Below are positions 58,134-64,000 of a stretch of 64,000 nucleotides of DNA, one piece after another. The notes beneath the pieces are model-generated. The model saw nothing but the letters and a program-made list of their open reading frames with translations, was not told the DNA's origin and made no database searches. The stretch covers positions 1-64,000 of the forward strand of contig JARYGU010000017.1 in assembly GCA_033795365.1 (NCBI GenBank), given 5' to 3'. Numbering within the stretch: position 1 is the first letter of the stretch; every line of letters begins with the position of its first letter. The position numbers and the translations under genes are program-made. The DNA is from JARYGU01 sp033795365. Lineage in GTDB: Bacteria; Pseudomonadota; Alphaproteobacteria; Rhizobiales; Rhizobiaceae.

Positions 58134-59585
58134 ATGGTGAAGGCAGCAATACGGATGAATATGGAGACGGCAGGACGCACCCGGGTCGCGATGGTCATGG
58201 CGACGATCAGGCAGCGCATCGCGGGCCGCAGCCTGACTCCCGGCGCCAAGCTGCCATCGGTGCGGGGGCTTGCCGCGACATTGAAGGTTTCCACCTCCAC
58301 GGTTGTCGATGCCTATGAGCGTCTGGTCGCCGAAGGCGCGATCCTGTCCAGGCCAGGCTCGGGGTTCTATGTCGCAAGCCAGGCGGCGCCGTTTTCCCTT
58401 TCGCAGGCGGGGCCCAGGCTCGATCGCGCGATCGATCCCTTCTGGGTGTCCCGGCAATCCCTGGAGGCCGGCGATGGCGGGCTCAAGCCGGGCTGCGGCT
58501 GGCTGCCGTCCTCGTGGCTTCCGGAGGAAAGCCTCCGCCGGGCGCTCAGGGGGCTTTCGCGCGCCGAAGGCCCGTCGCTCGCCGATTACGGTTCGCCCCT
58601 GGGCCTGCCGCCGCTTCGCCGGCTCGTCGCCCGGCGCATGGCGGAGCGGGGGATCGAAGCATCCCCCGATCAGATCATGCTGACGGAATCCGGAACCCAG
58701 GCGATCGACCTCCTGTGCCGGTTCCTCCTGGAGCCCGGCGATACGGTGCTGGTCGATGATCCGTGCTATTTCAATTTCCATGCGCTGCTGCGCGCCCACC
58801 GCGCCAGGATAGTCGGCGTTCCCTACACGCCGTCCGGCCCGGACATCGGCGCTTTCGCGCAGACGGTCGCCGAACATCGGCCCCGCCTCTACATAACCAA
58901 CTCCGCGATCCACAATCCGACCGGGGCGGTGCTTTCCCCCGTTGCGGCCCACCGGGTTCTCAAGCTCGCCGATCAGTTCGACCTCACCATCGTCGAGGAC
59001 GACATCTTCGCCGATTTCGAACACACGCCGGCCCCGCGCCTTGCGGCCTTCGACGGGCTGGATCGCGTCATCCATATCGGCAGTTTTTCGAAGACCTTGT
59101 CGGCCGCGGCGCGGTGCGGGTTCGTGGCGGCGAAGCCCGAATGGATCGACGGCCTGACCGACCTCAAGATCGCGACCTCCTTCGGCGGCGGCCGGTTGAC
59201 GGCCGAGCTCGTCCTGAACGTGTTGAGCGACGGCAGCTATCGCAAGCATGTCGAGGTTCTGAGGGGGCGTCTCGCGCAGGCCATGTTCGAGGTTTCGGGT
59301 AAGCTGAAGAACCTGGGGATAACGCCCTGGCTGGAGCCGCAGGCGGGCATGTTCCTTTGGTGCCGGCTGCCCGACGGTGCGGACGCGGCGGACGTCGCCC
59401 GCGCCGCCCTGGAAAGGAACATCGTATTGGCACCTGGAAATGCGTTCAGCCTCTCCCAGTCGGCGCCGAACTTCATGCGCTTCAACATATCCCAGATGCT
59501 CGATCCCCAAGTCTTCGACGTGCTCCGCGATGCGCTCCTGCGCCAATCCCCCACCCGTCATCCTCCTGTCATCCGTCCGGCCTAA
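58134..59585 (+). CDS. MocR-family transcriptional regulator (GntR-aminotransferase fusion)
   Basis: A 483-aa regulator: an N-terminal GntR winged helix (RIAGRSLTPGAKLPSVRGLA, then ATLKVSTSTVVDAYERLVAE) fused to a class I aminotransferase-like domain with the PLP-binding Lys in IHIGSFSKTLSAAARCGFV. It probably controls the divergent EamA gene in response to a PLP-linked amine or amino acid. The 71-bp spacer has CAGTCTGATACGG and GTAAACTGTTATGG with ACAGT/ACTGT inverted ends about 18 bp apart, a possible operator. Confidence 0.9.
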   Translation: MVKAAIRMNMETAGRTRVAMVMATIRQRIAGRSLTPGAKLPSVRGLAATLKVSTSTVVDAYERLVAEGAILSRPGSGFYVASQAAPFSLSQAGPRLDRAIDPFWVSRQSLEAGDGGLKPGCGWLPSSWLPEESLRRALRGLSRAEGPSLADYGSPLGLPPLRRLVARRMAERGIEASPDQIMLTESGTQAIDLLCRFLLEPGDTVLVDDPCYFNFHALLRAHRARIVGVPYTPSGPDIGAFAQTVAEHRPRLYITNSAIHNPTGAVLSPVAAHRVLKLADQFDLTIVEDDIFADFEHTPAPRLAAFDGLDRVIHIGSFSKTLSAAARCGFVAAKPEWIDGLTDLKIATSFGGGRLTAELVLNVLSDGSYRKHVEVLRGRLAQAMFEVSGKLKNLGITPWLEPQAGMFLWCRLPDGADAADVARAALERNIVLAPGNAFSLSQSAPNFMRFNISQMLDPQVFDVLRDALLRQSPTRHPPVIRPA

Positions 59586-59594
59586 TCCGCGAAC

Positions 59595-60443
59595 ATGATG
59601 TCCTCTCCTGAAATGCCTCCCCTTCGCTTCGGCGTTATCGCCGACCCGCAATATGCCGCGATCGAGCGCCATCCCAGGATGGAGCGCTATTATGCCAAGA
59701 GCCTCGACAAGCTCGCCGAGGCGATCGCGGTGTTCAACGATGCCGATCTCGCCTTCGTCGTGACGCTCGGCGATATCATCGACCGGGACTGGGAGAGTTA
59801 CGATGCCGTCCTTTCGGTCTACGGGCGCCTGCGCCACCGGGCCGTCTTCCTGCCGGGGAACCATGATTTCGCCGTCGCGCCGGAAAGGCTCGCCGAAGTT
59901 CATCGGCGCCTCGCCATGCCCGCGCCCTGGCACCACTTCGCCGAGGGTGCCATCCGGTTCGTCGTCCTCGACGGCAACGAGGTCAGTCTTTTCTCGACAC
60001 CCGCCGGCGATCCGCGCCGCGTCCGTGCGGAAGAACGGCTCGCCGCGCTGAAGGCGGCCGGCGCCATCAACGCCTATATCTGGAACGGCGGGATCGGCGA
60101 GGCGCAGCTCGCCTGGTTGAAGGACGTTCTCGCCGCCGCCGGCGAGGCCGGCGAAAAGGTCATCGTCATGGGCCACTATCCGCTGTGCCCCTTGAACGAG
60201 CACAATCTCTGGAACGCCGGACAGGTGGTGGAGGTCCTCACCGCTTCGAAGGCCTTCCGCGCCTATCTCTGCGGACACAATCACGACGGCAATTATGCAA
60301 CGGCCGCCGGCCGGCACTTCGTCAATTTCCGCGGCATGGTCGACACGCGCGATACCAACGCTTTCGCCATCGTCGAGATCCATCGCGACAGGCTGGAGAT
60401 CAAAGGCTTCGGCCGCGAGCAAAGCCGGACGCTCGGCTTCTGA
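59595..60443 (+). CDS. Calcineurin-like metallophosphoesterase
   Basis: A 282-aa phosphoesterase with the five metal-binding motifs: RFGVIADPQYA, TLGDIIDRDW, LPGNHDFAVA, KVIVMGHYPL and YLCGHNHDGNY. Together with the insertion HHFAEGAIRFVVLDGNEVSL it resembles ADP-ribose/CDP-alcohol diphosphatase-type enzymes, so nucleotide diphosphate substrates are possible. It has no signal peptide. It follows the MocR gene by 9 bp. Confidence 0.88.
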   Translation: MMSSPEMPPLRFGVIADPQYAAIERHPRMERYYAKSLDKLAEAIAVFNDADLAFVVTLGDIIDRDWESYDAVLSVYGRLRHRAVFLPGNHDFAVAPERLAEVHRRLAMPAPWHHFAEGAIRFVVLDGNEVSLFSTPAGDPRRVRAEERLAALKAAGAINAYIWNGGIGEAQLAWLKDVLAAAGEAGEKVIVMGHYPLCPLNEHNLWNAGQVVEVLTASKAFRAYLCGHNHDGNYATAAGRHFVNFRGMVDTRDTNAFAIVEIHRDRLEIKGFGREQSRTLGF

Positions 60444-60574
60444 AGGCGTCGCGGGGCTGCTTGCCGCTTATACTGCCGGACAGCTCCCCTGCGGCGCAAT
60501 CGTTCGGGTTGCCTGTTGCGTTTGACCTTCGTGGGCCGGCACATTAAGCTGTATTACAAATCGAGGTGAAAACG

Positions 60575-60838
60575 ATGTCCGATCAGCGAAAACTGTCCGA
60601 CCCGATCACCATGCGCCTGCCGCTGGACGTACTGTCGGAGATCGAGGAAATAGCGGAAATCTGCGATCGCACGCGAAGCTGGGTCCTGGTGCGTGCGCTG
60701 AAATCCTACCTTGCCTCCGAAGGCCGGGAGATCATGGAGCTGGCGAGAGCCCGCCGGGATATCGACGAAGGCAAAGGATACGATCTGGACGACATAGTCG
60801 AGGAACTCGAAGCCATCATCAAGGATGCGGCTGCGTGA
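60575..60838 (+). CDS. Ribbon-helix-helix (CopG/ParD-type) antitoxin
   Basis: An 87-aa antitoxin: an N-terminal ribbon-helix-helix (PITMRLPLDVLSEIEEIAEI then DRTRSWVLVRALKSYLASEG) and a C-terminal helix that binds the toxin (DIDEGKGYDLDDIVEELEAI). Strong ribosome binding site GAGGTGA. The stop overlaps the toxin's GTG start, so the pair is translationally coupled. Confidence 0.9.
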   Translation: MSDQRKLSDPITMRLPLDVLSEIEEIAEICDRTRSWVLVRALKSYLASEGREIMELARARRDIDEGKGYDLDDIVEELEAIIKDAAA

Positions 60839-61173
60839 AGGTGATCTTCTCGCCGGATGCGCGAGGTTATGTCAAGTCCGAAGCGGAGTACCTGAACAAG
60901 CGCAGCCCGCGTGCAGCCCGTCAATTTGTCGACAGCCTGAAACGCCTGCGGCAGCATCTCACGCAATTTCCCAACATCGGTCAGGTCACGGAGGAAATCC
61001 CCGTGGCGGGGGTTCTGAGATTCGTCATGGGTTCCTACCTGGTCGATTACGAACTTCGGGATAATGTGGTCCTGATCTTTGCAATTCGGCATGGGCAGCA
61101 GCGCCCGCCGGGGGGCGTTCTTGACGACGATTTCGATTTCGAGGATTCCCAACTCACCCCGCCATCTGATTGA
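60835..61173 (+). CDS. RelE/ParE-family toxin
   Basis: A 112-aa toxin of the ParE type: MKVIFSPDARGYVKSEAEYL, then RQFVDSLKRLRQHLTQFPNI and VLRFVMGSYLVDYELRDNVV with LIFAIRHGQQRP. This is the standard ParE/RelE fold, intact, with GTG start at 60835 overlapping the antitoxin stop. Its 3' end overlaps the convergent YafY-type gene by 20 nt. Confidence 0.9.
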   Translation: MKVIFSPDARGYVKSEAEYLNKRSPRAARQFVDSLKRLRQHLTQFPNIGQVTEEIPVAGVLRFVMGSYLVDYELRDNVVLIFAIRHGQQRPPGGVLDDDFDFEDSQLTPPSD

Positions 61174-61849
61174 TCTTCCACCCGGAAATCCAGAGGTCGC
61201 GCAGGCCGTCGCCTTCGCCGCGGAAGAAGGCGCCCGCGGCAGTGCAATCCTGCACCCGGTCGGCACGAAAATTGCGGATCGCCTGGCGCAGTTCGCACCA
61301 GGCGACGATGTTGGCGGTCTCGGAATAGTAGATCAGCGCGAGCGGGCGGATGGTGCGCTCGCTGGCGCGGGCATATTCGTCGCGATAATCGATGAGAAGC
61401 TTTTCCTCGTCGCGGATCGCCCGGCGCACCAGCGATAGATCGACGCCCTCCGGCGCCGGCGCGACCGAACCCCAAGCATGCAGCGCGCGGGCCGAAAGCG
61501 TCTGGCGCAGCGGCGGCGGCACGGCGCCGGCGATCTTGTCGCCGACGCGTCTGGCGGCGGCCTTCAGCTCCCGGTCTCCGGTGCGCTCCAGAAGCGCCAG
61601 CGCCAGCACGACGGCCTCCGTCTCCTCGATGGAAAACATCAGCGGCGGCAGGTCGAAGCCGGGCCGCAGGATATAGCCGATGCCGCGTTCGCCCTCCACC
61701 GGTACGCGCATCGCCTGGAGTGCCGCGATGTCGCGGTAGATCGAGCGCACGGTCACCTCCAGCCTTTCCGCGATCTTTGCCGCCGTCACCGGCCGGCGGG
61801 CGAGCCGCAGGATCTGGATGATCTCGAACAGCCGGGATGCCTTGCGCAT
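61154..61849 (-). CDS. YafY/YobV-type WYL-domain regulator
   Basis: A 231-aa regulator: an N-terminal winged helix of the DeoR type (RLFEIIQILRLARRPVTAAK, then IAERLEVTVRSIYRDIAALQ) and a C-terminal WYL domain with LIDYRDEYARASERTIRPLA and a YYSETANIVAWCELRQAIRN segment. The ATG at 61849 has GAGAGGA 5 nt upstream. It is divergent from the LysE-type exporter, and the dyad in the 124-bp spacer is the likely operator. Confidence 0.9.
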   Translation of the reverse strand: MRKASRLFEIIQILRLARRPVTAAKIAERLEVTVRSIYRDIAALQAMRVPVEGERGIGYILRPGFDLPPLMFSIEETEAVVLALALLERTGDRELKAAARRVGDKIAGAVPPPLRQTLSARALHAWGSVAPAPEGVDLSLVRRAIRDEEKLLIDYRDEYARASERTIRPLALIYYSETANIVAWCELRQAIRNFRADRVQDCTAAGAFFRGEGDGLRDLWISGWKINQMAG

Positions 61850-61869
61850 GGCGGTCCTCTCAAACACTC

Positions 61870-61887
61870 CTGACACATCCCTGTCAG
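61870..61887. promoter_or_regulatory. Dyad operator between YafY-type regulator and LysE-type gene
   Basis: CTGACA (61870-61875) and TGTCAG (61882-61887) form a perfect inverted repeat with a 6-bp spacer, 21 nt upstream of the regulator's ATG. It probably allows the WYL regulator to control itself and the divergent exporter. Confidence 0.5.
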
Positions 61888-61973
61888 TTGGCCTTCGCTA
61901 TAGCACGCTTCAAGCAACTGAAAGAACAGGAAAGAGCGTTTTCCTGCTCGCCTCCAAGCAGCGGACAACTGAC

Positions 61974-62609
61974 ATGACATATGCCGAAAACCTCTGGCTC
62001 TTCTTCCTCCTCCTTTCCGGCATCATCGTCGTGCCGGGCATGGACATGATCTTCGTCCTGGCAAGTTCGCTTTCCGGCGGGCGCCGTGCCGGGCTGTCGG
62101 CCACCTTCGGCATCATGGCGGGCGGCCTCGTCCATACGCTTTATGCCGCGCTCGGCATCGGCGTGCTCATCCGCTTCGTGCCGCAGCTCTTCGACATCCT
62201 GCTCGTCGCCGGCGCGCTCTACATCGCCTGGATCGGCTGGACGCTCGCCAGGAGCTCCATCACCGTCGAGTGCGTCGAGATGCTCGACCGGCGCGGCCTG
62301 TGGACCCGCTTCCGCCAGGGCGCGCTGACGAGCCTGATGAATCCCAAGGCCTATCTCTTCATGCTGGCGGTGTTTCCGCAGTTCCTGCGCCCGGAATTCG
62401 GCCCGGTCTGGCGGCAGGCCGCCGTGATGGTGCTGATGATCTGGGCGACCCAGCTCGCCGTCTATGGCGGCCTCGCGCTCGCCGCCGGCAGGGGGCGCGC
62501 ATTCCTGACGGGCAGCCCGGCTGCGACCCGGCTCATCGGCCGCGCCGCAGGCTTCCTCCTGATCGCCATCGCCGTCCTGACGCTGTGGCGGGGCTGGGGT
62601 ACTGCCTGA
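61974..62609 (+). CDS. LysE/RhtB-family exporter
   Basis: A 211-aa six-helix membrane exporter. The family pattern is present: IIVVPGMDMIFVLASSLSGG, then RAGLSATFGIMAGGLVHTLY, and the conserved GALTSLMNPKAYLFMLAVFP. The substrate is probably an amino acid or homoserine-lactone-type compound but cannot be fixed. Divergent from the YafY-type regulator. Confidence 0.9.
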   Translation: MTYAENLWLFFLLLSGIIVVPGMDMIFVLASSLSGGRRAGLSATFGIMAGGLVHTLYAALGIGVLIRFVPQLFDILLVAGALYIAWIGWTLARSSITVECVEMLDRRGLWTRFRQGALTSLMNPKAYLFMLAVFPQFLRPEFGPVWRQAAVMVLMIWATQLAVYGGLALAAGRGRAFLTGSPAATRLIGRAAGFLLIAIAVLTLWRGWGTA

Positions 62610-62758
62610 AGCCTGGGTGCCGGGCCTGCGGCGGAGCCGGAAAAGACAATGGGATCAAATAAATGTTACTTTCCTGAAATTCCCGAAATGCAAATCATGC
62701 CGGTGTTCGTTGAACCATTGCGCCGAAGAAACCGCGCGGGAAACATCAGGAGTGACAG

Positions 62759-63193
62759 ATGACGTTGAGGACGATCGCGGCTGCCGCCGCCCTTGCTTTC
62801 GTCGCCGCCGGGGCGGTTGCCGCCGCCGAGGGGCCGCAGAAGGAGCGCGAGGAGATGATGGAGAGCGTCGGCCGGTCCATGAAGGCGCTGTCCGACATCG
62901 CCAAGGGCGCGACCGCCTATGACGCCGATGTCGTGCGCACCTCGCTGTCGACGATCAGCGAGGTCGGCAAGGCCTTCCCCGACCAGTTTCCGGCCGGGTC
63001 CGAGGGCGGCGAGGCGAGCCCCCGCATCTGGGAAAGCATGGACGACTTCAGGGAGAAATCCGCCAAGCTCGCGTCCGACGCCGATACGGTTCTCGCCTCC
63101 ATGCCGGCCGATCAGGCAGGCGTCGGTGCGGCGATCAAGACCGTCGGCCAGAATTGCGGCGGCTGTCACGAGGTCTACCGCATCAAGAAATGA
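62759..63193 (+). CDS. Cytochrome c' / c556-type protein
   Basis: A 144-aa periplasmic cytochrome with a signal peptide (cleavage after AVAAAE region) and a four-helix bundle. The single heme site is at the C-terminus, NCGGCHEVYRIKK, as in cytochromes c' and c556. It precedes a diheme cytochrome c; the two may pass electrons to an oxidoreductase further downstream. CAGGAGTGACAG precedes the start. Confidence 0.9.
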   Translation: MTLRTIAAAAALAFVAAGAVAAAEGPQKEREEMMESVGRSMKALSDIAKGATAYDADVVRTSLSTISEVGKAFPDQFPAGSEGGEASPRIWESMDDFREKSAKLASDADTVLASMPADQAGVGAAIKTVGQNCGGCHEVYRIKK

Positions 63194-63319
63194 TGCGGTG
63201 GGCCGTCCATCCGAACAACGAGACGCAAATGCCGCTTCGGGTGCCCGACCCGGGGCGGCCATGCGTCTGCGCAGAGCTGCCGCGGCCTGCCCTGCGCGGC
63301 TGAAAGCGAGAGGAAAACG

Positions 63320-64000
63320 ATGGGCAGGATACGCAAAGGGCTGGCAGGCCTCGTGGCGGTCGGCGTTCTCGGCGCAGGCGCGGCATGGTGGATCACGGCG
63401 CCGGGGCCGCTGCCGGAAGAGGTCTGGGCGGGGCTCGGCCAGCCGGATATCGCCAACGGCGAACGGATATTTCATGCCGGCGGATGCACGAGCTGTCATG
63501 CCGCGCCCGGTGCGCCCGATGACCGGAAACAGGTTCTCGCCGGCGGCCTCGCGCTGAAAAGCGCCTTCGGCACCTTCAACGTTCCCAATATCTCCCCGGA
63601 TGAGACGGCCGGCATCGGCGCCTGGACGCTTGCCGAATTCGGCAACGCGATGAAGCGCGGCGTCGGACGCGACGGCGAGCATCTCTACCCGTCCTTTCCC
63701 TATGGCTCCTATGCGCGTATGACGCCAAAGGACGTCAACGATCTCTACGGCTATCTCAAAACCCTGCCGGAAAGCCCGAATGTCGCCCGGCCGCACGAGC
63801 TCGCCTTCCCCTACAGTATCCGCAGGGCGGTCGGGGTCTGGAATTTTCTCTATCTGAACGAGGCGCCCCGCGTCGCGCTCGCCGGCGCCGACGAGAAGGT
63901 GCGCCGCGGGCAGTATCTCGTGGAAGGCCCCGGCCATTGCGGCGAATGCCACACCCCGCGCGATGCGCTCGGCGGCCTTGAGACGGAGCGGTGGCTTGCC
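63320..64000 (+). CDS. Diheme cytochrome c (partial, runs off the end)
   Basis: The 5' 227 codons of a membrane-anchored cytochrome c: an N-terminal hydrophobic segment (GLAGLVAVGVLGAGAAWWIT), a first heme site CTSCHAAPG (about residue 56) followed by FGTFNVPNISPDETAGIGAW, and a second heme site CGECHTPRD (about residue 210). The motif GTFNVPNISPD and the spacing of the sites match cytochromes that serve as electron acceptors of periplasmic dehydrogenases. The gene continues past base 64000. Confidence 0.9.
   Translation, partial: MGRIRKGLAGLVAVGVLGAGAAWWITAPGPLPEEVWAGLGQPDIANGERIFHAGGCTSCHAAPGAPDDRKQVLAGGLALKSAFGTFNVPNISPDETAGIGAWTLAEFGNAMKRGVGRDGEHLYPSFPYGSYARMTPKDVNDLYGYLKTLPESPNVARPHELAFPYSIRRAVGVWNFLYLNEAPRVALAGADEKVRRGQYLVEGPGHCGECHTPRDALGGLETERWLA

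Noticed and set aside
58074..60422. Very long open frame (over 780 codons) on the minus strand over the MocR and phosphoesterase genes
   Set aside because: It lies entirely antisense to two well-supported genes, has low-complexity Arg/Ala/Gly composition and no recognisable domain; it is a GC-rich shadow frame.
1..64000. Mobile elements, prophage or CRISPR
   Set aside because: I found no transposase, integrase, terminal repeat pair or regularly spaced repeats. The repeats present are palindromic intergenic elements.

Overview
The window is ordinary chromosomal sequence of an alphaproteobacterium, most likely a member of the Rhizobiaceae (Rhizobium/Ensifer/Shinella type). The evidence is the high GC content, the betI-betC-betB-betA choline-O-sulfate gene set, TIGR03808- and DUF1344-type proteins, the ligase-associated exonuclease with an ATP-dependent ligase, and dispersed palindromic intergenic repeats of the kind seen in rhizobia. 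I cannot fix the genus from sequence alone. I see no phage, IS element, rRNA, tRNA or CRISPR array.

Layout. 1-7.7 kb is assimilatory sulfur: cysH-cysD-cysN on the minus strand, divergent from sbp-cysT-cysW-cysA (sulfate uptake). There is no APS kinase, which fits a CysH that reduces APS directly. 7.8-9.2 kb holds small secreted and membrane proteins. 9.3-15.4 kb is the choline-O-sulfate to glycine betaine pathway (betI, betC, betB, betA), with a toxin-antitoxin pair on the opposite strand between betB and betA. 15.4-24 kb has a candidate small RNA, crcB, an EAL-CBS-GGDEF protein, a quinone oxidoreductase, an MFS exporter divergent from a SufR-like regulator, and an asparaginase. 24-36 kb holds an orphan HigA beside a deleted higB, a DUF4198 protein, two GSTs, a LysR regulator, a copper-related PepSY/PCuAC group, a TIGR03808 protein, a PAS-GAF-GGDEF-EAL protein and a MarR regulator. 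36-44.3 kb holds an exonuclease and DNA ligase pair followed by a cluster of toxin-antitoxin loci (prlF-yhaV, xre-res, a higB fragment, a frameshifted relE with its antitoxin) around an L,D-transpeptidase and ohrR-ohr. 44.4-64 kb is mostly metabolic and transport genes (HerA-like ATPase, EamA and MFS transporters, Tam, haloacid dehalogenase, alcohol dehydrogenase, aminotransferase, SodB, MocR regulator, LysE, cytochromes c), plus brnA with a frameshifted brnT, a nucleotidyltransferase pair that may be an undescribed toxin-antitoxin or defence unit, and a parDE pair.

The most striking property is the number of toxin-antitoxin loci (eight, or nine with the nucleotidyltransferase pair). In four of them the toxin is broken (internal deletion, truncation, or small frameshifts), and in three of those four the antitoxin next to it is intact. 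Two further genes have hairpins whose 3' arm contains the ribosome binding site. Several divergent regulator/target pairs (BetI, OhrR, MarR, SufR-like) have clear dyad operators, given below with positions.
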